Assembly: GCA_022763115.1 (NCBI GenBank)
Contig: JALEGJ010000083.1
Coordinates: 1-50,547, forward strand
Reading direction: 5' to 3'
DNA: 50,547 nucleotides
DNA from: Aquisalinus sp.
GTDB lineage: Bacteria > Pseudomonadota > Alphaproteobacteria > Caulobacterales > Parvularculaceae
Positions 16,587 through 26,321 of this stretch are shown here, in pieces. Both the position numbers and the translations under genes were made by a program. Below the pieces are notes generated by a model, which had not been told where the DNA came from, ran no database searches, and worked only from the letters and a program-made list of their open reading frames with translations. Position 1 is the stretch's first letter; each line of letters begins with the position of its first letter.

Positions 16587-19499
16587 ATGGTGAATGTGTT
16601 GGGACAGGGTGAAGTACTAAACGAGTTTGACAGTTTCAGTTCTGTATTTGCTCCAACATCTTCATTCAGCAGCTTCGGGGCCCCCGGGTTTCATATTGCA
16701 GCGCCTTCTGCGCTTACCATTTCAACCTATGAACCACTTTTTGATGTAAATACAGAAGGCCTGACCTTCGATCATAAGAAGCCTTTCGAACTGCAGGATG
16801 GCTGCTGTGGTTGCTGTGGTGCCAATCTCGTTTTGGATGAAGATGATATCGCTGATGTTAACGCATATCTGAATGGCGAAATTGAGCCAGGACCTATTTT
16901 TGCTGATGCTGCTGGTGAACCTGCACCGCCCGTCGAATCTATGTTTAGTGGCAACTTTGACTTCACAGTAGTGGTGACAAATGATTCTGGAGATGTCGCT
17001 TTCGACAGTTTCATTTCTGACGTGCAGGCTGTAACAGAAAAGTCTTTAGCGATATGGGGTGAGTTCATAACTGGCGCCCTTGGCGCTTCGATTGAAGTTT
17101 CAGTCTCTATTGATGAATTGGGGGAAGGTACCGTTGCGAGTGCTGGTGCGGGTGATTTGGATTTTCAGGGAGAAGATGAAAATGGCGTTTTTATATTTGC
17201 TCCTGGAACACAAATTGAGCTGACGACCGGTGAAGATACAAATGGTGCAGATTTTGATCTTAATGTGAATGTCAATACAGGCTTTCTGCAGAGCTCGAAT
17301 GCTTTTTTTGAAACAGATGATGATCGTGATGTGCCTACAGGAGCAATCGATTTCGTCTCGGTATTAACGCACGAGATAGGCCACGGATTGGGCTTTGCAG
17401 GCTTTTTTGAAGCGGATGGGGTGCAGCCAACTTTCGATTTTGGGGGGACCACAGGCGTTCGGGAATTTGGAACAACATATGATGCACTTATAGAGTTTGA
17501 CGAAAATAATACGCCGTTCTTTACAGGTCAAAACATAATAGATGTATACGGAGAAAAGGTCGCTCTTGAAAACCAATCTGGCCCTGGCTCTGACATCTCG
17601 CATTTTACGCGCAATAAAACAACCGATGTGCCAAATGATTTGGCTGTTGCTCTGATGAATCCAACAGTAGTTGGGGGTGATCTGACAACGATAGGGTTGG
17701 CTGAGCTAGCTGTCTTAGCTGATATCGGGTACGATAATTTGACTATTCCCGCTGGCCTCTCAATAACAAATCCGTTTCGGGATACTATTTTTCCGACGAT
17801 ATCTTTGCAGCAGGATACTTTAATCTCAGAAGACGGATTAACGCTCACGTTTACGGTTCCTCAAGACAGCCCCTTTCAAAATACAGATACTGGCGTTGGT
17901 TACAGGATTACCAACGAAGCCGGGACAGGGACGTTCAGTGGTCGTGCCACGATAGGACCTAATAATATTTTTGGGCTTGAGCAGATTGATTTACGTCAAA
18001 TTCTTACGGGAGACAGTGAGACTGGCGTGATTGCTTTTGAAGGGGGTAGTCTTCAGATTGAACTCTTCAATGCGGCACAAGGTAATCTTGCCAATGGGCA
18101 AAGTTCTCTGAATACTTTCATTAATGTGGCCCCTGTTATCTATGGCACTGACGGAGACGACCTTCTGGAGGGAACAGCGATAGCTGATGACCTCTACGGA
18201 ACAGGTGGTGACGATTTGATGCGTGGCAACGGCGGTGGGGATCGCTATTTTGGCGGTTCAGGAAACAACACACTTTTGTATGATACTTTCTCGTCAGGCG
18301 TTGAAGTCATTCTTCAGAATGGTCGTGGTCTGATTGGTGGCTTGGAAGAGAGGTATGCCAACATCCAAAATGTTATTGGCAGCGCATTTGATGACTTTCT
18401 TGCTGGTAGTCAGGTAGATAATAAGCTGACGGGGGGGGCTGGTAATGATACTCTCAATGGTTTATCGGGCAATGATGTCCTTGCAGGTGGCGCTGGTGCA
18501 GATGTGCTTGATGGAGGAAGTGGTATTGATACGGCTGATTATAGCCAGAGCCTTGAGGCCGTTATTATTGATCGCTCTCTTGGTACTGCTACCGGGGGCG
18601 ACGCTGAAGGTGATACGCTGAGTGAGATCGAAATTGTTCAGGGGTCAGAATTTGGAGATACCCTTACAGGCTCTTCAGACGATGAGACGCTAAATGGCGG
18701 AGGCGGAGACGACATCATTTCCGGCGGTATCGGGCGTGATGTCATCTCTGGCGGTGCCGGCGAGGACAATCTTACAGGCGGATCTGGCGTGGATACCATT
18801 TCTGGTGGTGCTGATAATGACACTATTTTCGGGAATGGTAGTGATGATGATTTGTTCGGCAATGACGGTGATGACTTCATAGATGGCGGCGGGGCTCGTG
18901 ACTTCATCGAAGGTGGTGCCGGTGATGACGAACTCATTGGTGGTGACGGTGGGGATGATATTTTCGGCGGTGACGGAAACGATAATATTTCCGGTCGCAG
19001 AGGGAGTGATGATATTTTCGCAGGCGATGGCGACGACTTTGTCGCCGGGCGCGGCCTGACAGACAATATCTTTGGCGGCGATGGTAATGACGAATTGCGC
19101 GGTAATGGCGGTACTGACACCATTAACGGCGATGCAGGCAACGACACTATTGTCGGTGGGGCTGGTAATGACACTCTATTCGGGGGAGACGGGGATGACT
19201 TCCTGGATGGTCGTCGTGATGATGATATTCTGTCAGGTGGCGCCGGTAATGATGTCCTTTTCGGGAAGGGCGGTGCCGACACGTTCATCTTTGCAGCAGG
19301 TCATGAGCAGGTCCAGATAGCTGACTTCAGGGATGGCGAAGATACACTTGATCTGACCGCTTTTGCATTTGCGGATATTAGCGAAGCAACTGCTCTCATG
19401 TCTGAGGCAGATGGTAATGTTACCTTTGCTCTGAATGGCGACACTCTTGTTATTGATAATATCACGATCGCAGCATTACAGGACGATATAGCTTTATAG
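16587..19499 (+). CDS. Secreted RTX protein with putative zinc metalloprotease domain
   Basis: The 970-residue product has no Sec signal and fits a type I secretion substrate. Residues 1-90 hold a short leader and a cysteine cluster GCCGCCG near residue 73. Residues about 125-410 form a protease-like domain with LTHEIGHGLGFAGF (His262, Glu263, His266). The usual third metzincin ligand, six residues on, is Gly, not His. From about residue 520 to 890 there are many GGxGxDxLx calcium-binding nonapeptides in several blocks. The C-terminus (IADFRDGEDTLDLTAF, ending LQDDIAL) resembles RTX export signals. The ATG at 16587 has AAAGG upstream; a GTG at 16563 is the alternative. It is followed by a second RTX gene. 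No HlyB/HlyD genes are in the window. Confidence 0.88.
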   Translation: MVNVLGQGEVLNEFDSFSSVFAPTSSFSSFGAPGFHIAAPSALTISTYEPLFDVNTEGLTFDHKKPFELQDGCCGCCGANLVLDEDDIADVNAYLNGEIEPGPIFADAAGEPAPPVESMFSGNFDFTVVVTNDSGDVAFDSFISDVQAVTEKSLAIWGEFITGALGASIEVSVSIDELGEGTVASAGAGDLDFQGEDENGVFIFAPGTQIELTTGEDTNGADFDLNVNVNTGFLQSSNAFFETDDDRDVPTGAIDFVSVLTHEIGHGLGFAGFFEADGVQPTFDFGGTTGVREFGTTYDALIEFDENNTPFFTGQNIIDVYGEKVALENQSGPGSDISHFTRNKTTDVPNDLAVALMNPTVVGGDLTTIGLAELAVLADIGYDNLTIPAGLSITNPFRDTIFPTISLQQDTLISEDGLTLTFTVPQDSPFQNTDTGVGYRITNEAGTGTFSGRATIGPNNIFGLEQIDLRQILTGDSETGVIAFEGGSLQIELFNAAQGNLANGQSSLNTFINVAPVIYGTDGDDLLEGTAIADDLYGTGGDDLMRGNGGGDRYFGGSGNNTLLYDTFSSGVEVILQNGRGLIGGLEERYANIQNVIGSAFDDFLAGSQVDNKLTGGAGNDTLNGLSGNDVLAGGAGADVLDGGSGIDTADYSQSLEAVIIDRSLGTATGGDAEGDTLSEIEIVQGSEFGDTLTGSSDDETLNGGGGDDIISGGIGRDVISGGAGEDNLTGGSGVDTISGGADNDTIFGNGSDDDLFGNDGDDFIDGGGARDFIEGGAGDDELIGGDGGDDIFGGDGNDNISGRRGSDDIFAGDGDDFVAGRGLTDNIFGGDGNDELRGNGGTDTINGDAGNDTIVGGAGNDTLFGGDGDDFLDGRRDDDILSGGAGNDVLFGKGGADTFIFAAGHEQVQIADFRDGEDTLDLTAFAFADISEATALMSEADGNVTFALNGDTLVIDNITIAALQDDIAL

Positions 19500-19713
19500 G
19501 TCCAACTGTTGTGAGGCTGTTCTTCCTGATTCAGACTTGCCTGTCCGAGAGGGCCACAGGAGCCAACCCAATTTGGGCTGATTGACGCGGGTCTTATCCA
19601 TTGAATCTTGTCGCAGAGAGCCGACAAGTTGTATGGCATCGTAATTGCTGGTAATGATCTGGTCCCCGGTATCATGACCAGGGCATGTTGACGTCAGGCA
19701 ATAAGGTATTTCT

Positions 19714-20799
19714 ATGGTCGATCAAAACCCGATTACGCAAGAAGACGAAGGGCTGTTCGTTAACGGACTATCTGGCCCGGTAGCGTTTTCAACATCACAA
19801 ATTATTGGTGGCTCCGGAAACGACACGCTTCAGGGTACAGAAGAAAGCGACGACATTCTGGGCTTTGGTGGCGATGACACCATCTTCGGGAATGCCGGTA
19901 ATGATCGCCTGTTTGGTGGTTTCGGTAATGACATCATTCGTGGTGGTGAAGGCCAGGATGAAATGCAGGGTAATGCCGGCAGTGACCAGCTTTTTGGCGA
20001 GGCGGGGCAGGATAATATTCGCGGTGGGTCAGGCGATGATCTGATTGACGGCGGCGATGCGGCTGACATTCTCTTCGGTAACGATGGGCGCGATGAGATA
20101 TTTGGTGGTGCCGGTGATGATACTATTCAAGGTGGCAAGGGCCGCGACACAATCTTCGGTGGGGGGGATGATGATACCATCAGTGGTGGCAATGATGCCG
20201 ATAAACTGAACGGAGAAGACGGGTTCGACACTATTTTCGGTGGCGCTGGCAGTGACCTGATCAGTGGCGGAATTAACAATGACATGCTGTTTGGCAATGC
20301 CGGCGATGACAGGCTTCTTGGCGATCAGGGTCTGGATCTTCTATCAGGTGGCAATGGCGATGACACCCTGTTCGGTGGCGATGGTGGTGATGATTTGTCA
20401 GGTAATGCTGGTGATGATGTACTGTTTGGTGATCGTGGGGGAGATACACTTTTCGGCGGTAGCGGTAATGATGAGCTCTTTGGTGGTCGCGGTAATGATA
20501 TCCTCTCAGGAGGGGCCGATGACGATATCTTATCGGGAGGGCGTGGTACGGATCAGATGAGCGGCAACGCAGGCGCTGACATCTTCGTATTTGCGCAAGG
20601 CGATGATCAGGTAACGATCATGGATTTCTCTGATGGTGAGGATAAAATCGATTTGACGGATTACGGATTTACCTCAACCGGTGTTGTCGGTTTTTTCCTT
20701 GAGCAGGTCGGTGCTGACGTGGTTTTCTCACTCGTCGATGACACGCTGACTATTCTAAACACCACCGTAGAAGATATTCTCGACGACTTTCTTTTGTGA
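19714..20799 (+). CDS. RTX calcium-binding protein made almost only of repeats
   Basis: After a 31-residue leader, residues 32-292 read as 29 consecutive nine-residue units in one unbroken register (for example GNAGNDRLF, GGAGDDTIQ, GGDGGDDLS), some degenerate. A 69-residue tail follows with FAQGDDQVTIMDFSDGEDKIDLTDYGF and the end DILDDFLL, aligning with the tail of the upstream RTX protease. It should be exported by a type I system and fold into a calcium-filled beta-roll outside the cell. No enzymatic or adhesive domain is visible, so it may be structural, for example a surface or matrix protein. The start has AAGG in reach. The 214-base gap before it has no other feature. Confidence 0.88.
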   Translation: MVDQNPITQEDEGLFVNGLSGPVAFSTSQIIGGSGNDTLQGTEESDDILGFGGDDTIFGNAGNDRLFGGFGNDIIRGGEGQDEMQGNAGSDQLFGEAGQDNIRGGSGDDLIDGGDAADILFGNDGRDEIFGGAGDDTIQGGKGRDTIFGGGDDDTISGGNDADKLNGEDGFDTIFGGAGSDLISGGINNDMLFGNAGDDRLLGDQGLDLLSGGNGDDTLFGGDGGDDLSGNAGDDVLFGDRGGDTLFGGSGNDELFGGRGNDILSGGADDDILSGGRGTDQMSGNAGADIFVFAQGDDQVTIMDFSDGEDKIDLTDYGFTSTGVVGFFLEQVGADVVFSLVDDTLTILNTTVEDILDDFLL

Positions 20800-20846
20800 C
20801 ACCAACCAAAATAGTCCCTTCGAGATCGCCACACATGACGTAATAC

Positions 20847-20879
20847 CGGCGCTATACGGGTAATACCCAATACGCGCCG
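20847..20879. terminator. Nested hairpin between convergent genes
   Basis: CGGCGC (20847-20852) pairs with GCGCCG (20874-20879), and inside it GGGTA and TACCC form a second perfect stem. It lies between the ends of the second RTX gene and the convergent metallo-hydrolase gene, so a two-way terminator is likely, though the T-run (ATAAATTTTG) is only moderate on the plus side. Confidence 0.55.
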
Positions 20880-20891
20880 ATAAATTTTGTG

Positions 20892-21797
20892 TCAGTTCGT
20901 CAAATCACGCACCAGCGTTCTGGTCATGCGCTCACCAGTAATAAACTGCCAGCTGAATTCTTCGTTCCATGGGGCAAGTGGGTCTGCCGCAACGATCTCG
21001 TCTTCGCTAAGGCCTTGATCCACCAGTGTCTTCACAGCTGCTTGTGCTTCTTTCAACATCTCAATCGTGCTGAGAACAGTTACTTTGTCCGAGAGCGGAC
21101 CATGCCCAGGGATGATTTTGGTCTCATCGTCGGCGAGAGCTGCGACAGCCTCAAGGTTGGCAATGAACCCGGCAACCGTGCCGCCAGAGTCCAGATCAAT
21201 GAAAGGGTAGAGTCCCGCGAACAAGGTATCGCCGAGATGCATTACGTTTGCTGTTCGGAAGTGCACAAGTGCGTCGCCATCTGTATGAGCACTCGGAAAG
21301 TGGAATACGTGTATTTCATGGCCGTTCCAGAAAAACGTCGTTGTATCGGAGAAAGTCAGTACCGGAAGAGAGCTTGCGCCTGTTTCCAGCTCCCCTTTTA
21401 CTTCAAGGCTTTGTTTCAGGCGCTTGCGAACATTGTCATGAGACAGAATTGTTGCACCTTCTGCAGCCATGGCCGCATTGCCGCCCGTGTGATCTCCATG
21501 CCAGTGTGTGTTCAACACGTAACTGACGGGTTGATCCGTAACTTCCGCCACTGCAGCCAAAATTTTGTCGGCGATATTGCCAAACTGATCGTCAATCATA
21601 AAGACCCCATCCGGTCCAACAGATATACCGATGTTTCCGCCACGCCCTTCCAGCATGTAGAGACCGTTACCAAGTTCGGTCGTTGTAATGATGACGTCAT
21701 CATTTTGTGCAACAGTTACATGTGCGCTGGCAGACAGGTTGATGCTAAAAACGCTCAGCGCTGCAGCAGCAACTGCTTTTATTAAAGATTTTTTCAT
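20892..21797 (-). CDS. Secreted metallo-beta-lactamase-fold hydrolase
   Basis: From the ATG at 21797 (AGAGGGA upstream) the product has 301 residues with a Sec signal (LIKAVAAAALSVFSINLSASA). The zinc motif THWHGDHTGGN gives His98, His100, Asp102 and His103. Later ligand regions are FPSAHTDGDALVHF, GDTLFAG and IPGHGPLSD, as in the MBL superfamily. It resembles periplasmic hydrolases of unassigned substrate such as the SoxH/quinoprotein-relay group rather than a proven beta-lactamase; antibiotic hydrolysis cannot be inferred. It is divergent from the DAHP synthase gene with about 200 bases between starts. Confidence 0.9.
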   Translation of the reverse strand: MKKSLIKAVAAAALSVFSINLSASAHVTVAQNDDVIITTTELGNGLYMLEGRGGNIGISVGPDGVFMIDDQFGNIADKILAAVAEVTDQPVSYVLNTHWHGDHTGGNAAMAAEGATILSHDNVRKRLKQSLEVKGELETGASSLPVLTFSDTTTFFWNGHEIHVFHFPSAHTDGDALVHFRTANVMHLGDTLFAGLYPFIDLDSGGTVAGFIANLEAVAALADDETKIIPGHGPLSDKVTVLSTIEMLKEAQAAVKTLVDQGLSEDEIVAADPLAPWNEEFSWQFITGERMTRTLVRDLTN

Positions 21798-21996
21798 GGC
21801 GTCCCTCTTAATTTCCTGATCACGATCACATACGTCACTTGCCGATAGAGTGCCAGTCACCGACGCGTGACCGGAATGGCATATTCAGATAAATACAGTT
21901 AGGAGCCACATTGCGTTAACGGCCTTACGTTAGCGTATGTTGCTATTCGCCAGATTTGGCATAAAACACTTAAAGATAACTGGTATGAGGCAGATT

Positions 21997-23373
21997 ATGG
22001 CCAGCAACGCACAGAACTGGGCACCTGATACATGGCGCAGCAAGCCAAAGAAGCATATTCCCGAGGATTATCCTGATCCTTCGGCCCTGGATGCCGTGGA
22101 ACAGGAATTGACCTCTTATCCGCCGTTGGTCTTCGCGGGTGAGATACGCACACTGCGAGAGCGCCTCGCGGATGTTGCCGAGGGCCGTGCTTTTCTTTTA
22201 CAGGGCGGCGATTGCGCAGAGAGTTTCAAGGAGTTCCACCCTGACAATATCAGAGATACGTTCCGTGTCCTGTTGCAGATGGCTGTCGCGCTTACTTATG
22301 GTGCGGCTATGCCTGTTATCAAAGTGGGCAGAATGGCAGGTCAGTTTGGTAAACCACGTTCCTCGCCAACCGAAACGATTGATGGGGTAACACTGCCGAG
22401 TTATCGTGGTGACAACATCAATGCCATGCCCTTTACCGCTGAGGACAGAACGCCGGATCCCCAGAGGCTTCTGAAGGCCTACGGGCAGTCGGCGGCCACC
22501 CTTAACCTCATCAGGGCATTCGCCAAAGGTGGTTATGCAGATCTGCGCAACGTGCATCGCTGGAATCTGGAGTTTGTAAAAGATAATCCGCAGTCAGAAC
22601 AGTATGGGGCCCTTGCAGACAAGATATCTGATGTCATTGCGTTTCTGGAGGCTACGGGGATTATATCCAATGACAGCCGCCCATTAAACGAAGTGGAGTT
22701 TTATACGAGTCATGAAGCGTTGCTTCTCGGCTATGAGCAGGCAATGACCAGAATCGATTCCACAACGGGTCGGTATTATGACACATCGGCACACTTGGTC
22801 TGGATCGGAGACAGGACGCGCCAGCCAGACGGTGCACATGTAGAGTTTGCGCGGGGTATAAACAATCCCGTAGGCATCAAATGTGGACCAACACTTGAGC
22901 CAGCAGAGTTGATGCAGTTGCTCGATATTCTCAATCCGGATAATGTTGCAGGTCGGATTGTTCTTGTCGCGCGGTTTGGGGCCGACAAGGTTGCTGGTGG
23001 CTTGCCAAAATTGATCCGGCAGGTGGAGGCCGAGGGCCGGAAAGTAGTCTGGTCATCGGACCCCATGCATGGCAACACCATCAAGGCTGAGAATGGCTAT
23101 AAAACACGACCTTTTGACAGTGTACTGAAAGAAGTGGAGACATTCTTCGATGTCTGTCGTGCCGAAAATGTGCATCCTGGCGGCGTGCATTTTGAGATGA
23201 CGGGTCAGGATGTGACAGAATGTCTGGGCGGTGCGCAGGCAATATCGGTTGAGGAGCTTTCATCACGATACCATACCCATTGTGACCCGCGCCTCAATGC
23301 GACTCAATCGCTTGAGCTTGCATTTCGATTGGCAGAGAATTTACGGGGTGTGCGTGCCAAAAAAGCGGCCTGA
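21997..23373 (+). CDS. aroG: Class II 3-deoxy-7-phosphoheptulonate synthase
   Basis: This enzyme condenses phosphoenolpyruvate and erythrose 4-phosphate in the first step of the shikimate pathway. The 458-residue product is of the plant-like class II type: [20 protein letters not shown] at the N-terminus, [59 protein letters not shown] and GIKCGP, and [12 protein letters not shown] all match. The ATG at 21997 has GAGG six bases upstream; an ATG at 21937 lacks one. No other aromatic pathway genes are close. The stop codon lies inside a bidirectional terminator. Confidence 0.95.
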   Translation: MASNAQNWAPDTWRSKPKKHIPEDYPDPSALDAVEQELTSYPPLVFAGEIRTLRERLADVAEGRAFLLQGGDCAESFKEFHPDNIRDTFRVLLQMAVALTYGAAMPVIKVGRMAGQFGKPRSSPTETIDGVTLPSYRGDNINAMPFTAEDRTPDPQRLLKAYGQSAATLNLIRAFAKGGYADLRNVHRWNLEFVKDNPQSEQYGALADKISDVIAFLEATGIISNDSRPLNEVEFYTSHEALLLGYEQAMTRIDSTTGRYYDTSAHLVWIGDRTRQPDGAHVEFARGINNPVGIKCGPTLEPAELMQLLDILNPDNVAGRIVLVARFGADKVAGGLPKLIRQVEAEGRKVVWSSDPMHGNTIKAENGYKTRPFDSVLKEVETFFDVCRAENVHPGGVHFEMTGQDVTECLGGAQAISVEELSSRYHTHCDPRLNATQSLELAFRLAENLRGVRAKKAA

Positions 23374-23387
23374 TTTCACGCCGCTTT
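23362..23387. terminator. Bidirectional terminator
   Basis: AAAGCGGC (23362-23369) and GCCGCTTT (23380-23387) are perfect reverse complements with a ten-base loop that contains the DAHP synthase stop codon. It serves both convergent genes, with A-rich and T-containing flanks on either side. Confidence 0.7.
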
Positions 23388-23402
23388 GATTATTTAGAGA
23401 AA

Positions 23403-23804
23403 CTAACTGCTTTTCTTCTCCAACTTCTGGAAATTGCCCAGTCCACAGGCTCCGACCTGCATGTCAATGCCGCGGTCGATTACCTTGATTATTTCTCCTC
23501 GGCAGAGTTGAGAAATTGATGTTTCGTACTGAAAACTTGTGCCCATCCTTGACGCGCCACTACACTTTCCATTGGTTTCATTCAAATAATATTCCCCACG
23601 ACCGGCTCGGACCAGTAATGTTCTGTCGTCGAGTGCTTCGATGTTATCGATACGACGCAGCGAGAGACAGCTTTCGGTCTCGCCGGTCTTTTCAAATCCC
23701 GCAAGCGCCGCTGCTACCTTGTCCTCGCCGTCATCGGTTCCGGAACTGGCGCAAGCGCCAAGAGCGAGGGCGCACGCTGCTGGAACTACCATTAGATTTT
23801 TCAT
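23403..23804 (-). CDS. Small lipoprotein (DUF6491-like)
   Basis: The 133-residue product starts at an ATG with GAAGGAGA six bases upstream. It has a lipoprotein signal ending in the lipobox ALGAC, so it is probably anchored in the envelope through Cys18. The mature part contains SCLSLRRIDNIEALDDRTLLVRA and two more cysteines, a pattern of the DUF6491 family as I recall it. No function is known. It converges with the DAHP synthase gene and shares a terminator. Confidence 0.8.
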   Translation of the reverse strand: MKNLMVVPAACALALGACASSGTDDGEDKVAAALAGFEKTGETESCLSLRRIDNIEALDDRTLLVRAGRGEYYLNETNGKCSGASRMGTSFQYETSISQLCRGEIIKVIDRGIDMQVGACGLGNFQKLEKKSS

Positions 23805-24042
23805 TGTTTTCTCCTTCGTGGCCATGGCCAAATTCAGAACGCAACAGCAAGCCACTGGTTCCAGCCTAGCGTACCAGGGGGCAACTGCATAACCCTGCCA
23901 ATCATCAAATTCAAAAAAAGAAGCTATAACGCAGGGTTGTGAAACACCCCGAAACAAGATTTGACAGATTAGTGCAGACCATTGGCATTGCATGGCGGGC
24001 CAGTGGTTTTATGTTGCGCTGCGATATAAAGGGTTGCGTATT

Positions 24043-24960
24043 ATGACGATAAGGGCAGGGGTTGCAGGGGCTGGTGTTTTCGGCGGCTACCACGCGAATA
24101 AATACGCCGAAACAGATACAGCCCGGCTGTGCGCGGTTTATGATGCATTCGAGAAACCGGCTGTGGGACTTGCTGCAAAGCACGGCGCTGAAGGCACAAC
24201 TGATTTCGACGCTTTTCTCGACAAGGTGGACGCCCTGACGATAACTGCACCAGCGAGTTACCATTTCGATCTCGCGTATAAGGCCCTTCTCGCCGGAAAG
24301 CATGTGCTGGTCGAGAAACCCATTGCGTTGAATCTATCAGATGCAGATCGGCTTGTGGCCCTGGCAACCGAGAGAGGACTGATCTTACAGGTTGGGCATC
24401 AGGAGCGCTATGTGTTTGAGGCCTTTGGGCTGCTGGCACGCTCTTCGCCTTTGGAAGTCCACTCGCGCCGTCTTAATAAATTCTCGGGGCGTGCAATGGA
24501 TGTTTCAGTGGTCTTTGACCTGATGATACATGATCTCGATCTCCTTAACCAGGTGGCGGACGGTGAAGCAACTGATGTGACAGCTACTGCTCGTTTTGAA
24601 CATGGTGATCTGTCAGATCAGACTCAAACCCGGATTGTTTTTTCAAGCGGCTTGACCGCGACGCTTGCAGCCAGTCGTCTCGAGGTGGAACCGGTCAGGG
24701 ACATGCGTCTTGTCTATGACGATGGAGAAATTCATATCGACTTTTTGAAGCGTGAAGTGACCAATACTACAGGCACACCACTTCAGACAGATTTCTCGGC
24801 AGAAAACTCGCCGCTGGCGTTCAAGGACCCTCTGGCGTTTGGCACACAGAGTTTTCTGCGTGCTATTGAAGAGGGCGGACACCCTGTTGTGGACGGAAAG
24901 GCAGGACGCGCTGCTCTGGATCTTGCCCTGCGTGTAGAAGCCGCGGCATCTGTGGCCTGA
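24043..24960 (+). CDS. Gfo/Idh/MocA-family NAD(P)-dependent oxidoreductase
   Basis: The 305-residue product has an N-terminal Rossmann fold (RAGVAGAGVFGGYHANKYAE) and the family catalytic/binding motif LVEKPIALNLSDAD. The C-terminal alpha/beta domain includes DVSVVFDLMIHDLDLL, the usual substrate-site region. Family members oxidise or reduce sugars, inositols and nucleotide sugars. The gene is followed after 30 bases by a DegT aminotransferase, a pairing seen in amino-sugar pathways such as UDP-2,3-diacetamido uronates (WbpB/WbpE), where the oxidoreductase makes the 3-keto sugar. Start ATG at 24043 has AAGGG about ten bases upstream. The exact substrate is inference. Confidence 0.88.
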   Translation: MTIRAGVAGAGVFGGYHANKYAETDTARLCAVYDAFEKPAVGLAAKHGAEGTTDFDAFLDKVDALTITAPASYHFDLAYKALLAGKHVLVEKPIALNLSDADRLVALATERGLILQVGHQERYVFEAFGLLARSSPLEVHSRRLNKFSGRAMDVSVVFDLMIHDLDLLNQVADGEATDVTATARFEHGDLSDQTQTRIVFSSGLTATLAASRLEVEPVRDMRLVYDDGEIHIDFLKREVTNTTGTPLQTDFSAENSPLAFKDPLAFGTQSFLRAIEEGGHPVVDGKAGRAALDLALRVEAAASVA

Positions 24961-24990
24961 GTGGCTATTTTATCAGTAAGGATATGAATC

Positions 24991-26166
24991 ATGAATGCAG
25001 TATCAAATCTTGCTCTGGAGCGAGAGAGCCGTGTTGGAACAATTGCTTTTATCGATTTGAAAGCGCAACAAAAACGCATTCGTCAGCGCGTTGAAAAGCG
25101 TTTGATTGATGTTCTGGATCATGGACGATACATTGCTGGTCCTGAGATTACTGAGTTGGAAGAGAAGCTCCAGGAAAAAACCGGTGCGTATAAAGTAATT
25201 GCCTGTGCTTCAGGCACTGACGCCCTGATCATTCCGATGATGGGCCTCGGCCTGTCAGCACAGGATGCTGTTTTCATTCCGGCATTCACCTATAACGCGA
25301 CAGCCAACGCCGTCCTTATTGCAGGCGCAACGCCAGTTTTTGTCGATGTGGATCCTGACACATTCAATATCTGCCCGGTTGACCTTCAGGCAAAAATTGA
25401 TGCTGTGAAGGCAGATGGAAAACTGAACCCGGCAGTAGTCTGTACGGTAGATTTATTTGGTCTTCCTGCTGATTATCCCGCCATCAACAAGATTGCTGCG
25501 ACCGAAGGCTTGAAGGTTTTTGCCGATGCGGCGCAGAGTTTTGGCGGTAAACAGGATGATACATGGGTTGGTAGTCTGGCGCCGGTGTCAGGTACATCCT
25601 TTTTTCCTGGCAAGGCTCTCGGGGCGTATGGTGATGCAGGCGCAACATTTGTGCAAAGTGAAGATATGGCTGAGGTCTGTGAATCCATTCGCTGGCATGG
25701 CACGGATGCGCAGCGAAGAGAATCTGTTCGTGTGGGAATGAATGGGCGGTTGGACACGTTCCAGGCCGCAGTTCTGCTGGAAAAGCTGGAAATTTTCTAT
25801 GAAGAGCTGGACGCCAGAAAGAACATCGCAGCTATATATGCTGAAAATTTGGGTGATGCGGCCAGAGCGCAAGGAGGATATGCCCGAACCGAAAACGGGT
25901 TCGGATATTACACAGTCCGGGTGGAAAATCGCGATGCTGTGCGCGAGGCCATGGGGACCGCAGGGGTGCCAACAGCTGTTTACTATCAACAGCCACTACA
26001 TCAGATGCAAGCCTTCGCAAATTATGCCCCCCAGGGCGGACTTCCGAATTGCGAGAAACTGGCTGATCAGGTTTTATCGCTGCCTATGCATCCGTATCTC
26101 AGCAAAGACCAGGCGTTGTTTGTCTGTGAAGTATTGCAAGCAGCGGTGAAAGAAACGGCTAAATAA
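24991..26166 (+). CDS. DegT/DnrJ/EryC1/StrS aminotransferase
   Basis: This 391-residue PLP enzyme starts with FIDLKAQQKRIRQRVEKRL and DHGRYIAGPEITELEEKL, typical of sugar aminotransferases. The cofactor region has CASGTDALIIPM, PAFTYNATANAVLIAGATPVFVDVD, FADAAQSFGG and the Schiff-base lysine in SFFPGKALGAYGDAG (Lys208). VGMNGRLDTFQAAVLLEKL is the family's conserved segment. It would aminate a keto-sugar made by the upstream oxidoreductase, so the two likely act in sequence. AAGGA lies upstream of the ATG. No glycosyltransferase or acetyltransferase is nearby, so the final product is unknown. Confidence 0.92.
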   Translation: MNAVSNLALERESRVGTIAFIDLKAQQKRIRQRVEKRLIDVLDHGRYIAGPEITELEEKLQEKTGAYKVIACASGTDALIIPMMGLGLSAQDAVFIPAFTYNATANAVLIAGATPVFVDVDPDTFNICPVDLQAKIDAVKADGKLNPAVVCTVDLFGLPADYPAINKIAATEGLKVFADAAQSFGGKQDDTWVGSLAPVSGTSFFPGKALGAYGDAGATFVQSEDMAEVCESIRWHGTDAQRRESVRVGMNGRLDTFQAAVLLEKLEIFYEELDARKNIAAIYAENLGDAARAQGGYARTENGFGYYTVRVENRDAVREAMGTAGVPTAVYYQQPLHQMQAFANYAPQGGLPNCEKLADQVLSLPMHPYLSKDQALFVCEVLQAAVKETAK

Positions 26167-26321
26167 CTATCATAAGGCGAAAGAATATAGTTAATCGTGC
26201 GCTGTATCACACTGTGGCCTCAATTTTGCTGATAAATGCCGAATTTCTGTTTTGTGTAAATCTGTGACGCGCGTCTTGCCATCTGGTATTTCGGGCGTTG
26301 CAGCATGAGAAAGGCACGCAG

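Noticed and set aside
18130-20590. Dense short tandem repeats resembling a CRISPR or satellite array
   Set aside because: They are the nine-codon units of the two RTX genes, in frame and variable in sequence.
20889-21785. Long plus-strand frame antisense to the metallo-hydrolase
   Set aside because: No domain, Cys- and Arg-rich composition, and full overlap with a gene carrying clear zinc motifs and a signal peptide.
20892-21797. Antibiotic-resistance beta-lactamase
   Set aside because: The MBL fold is clear, but the superfamily is broad and nothing shows beta-lactam specificity.
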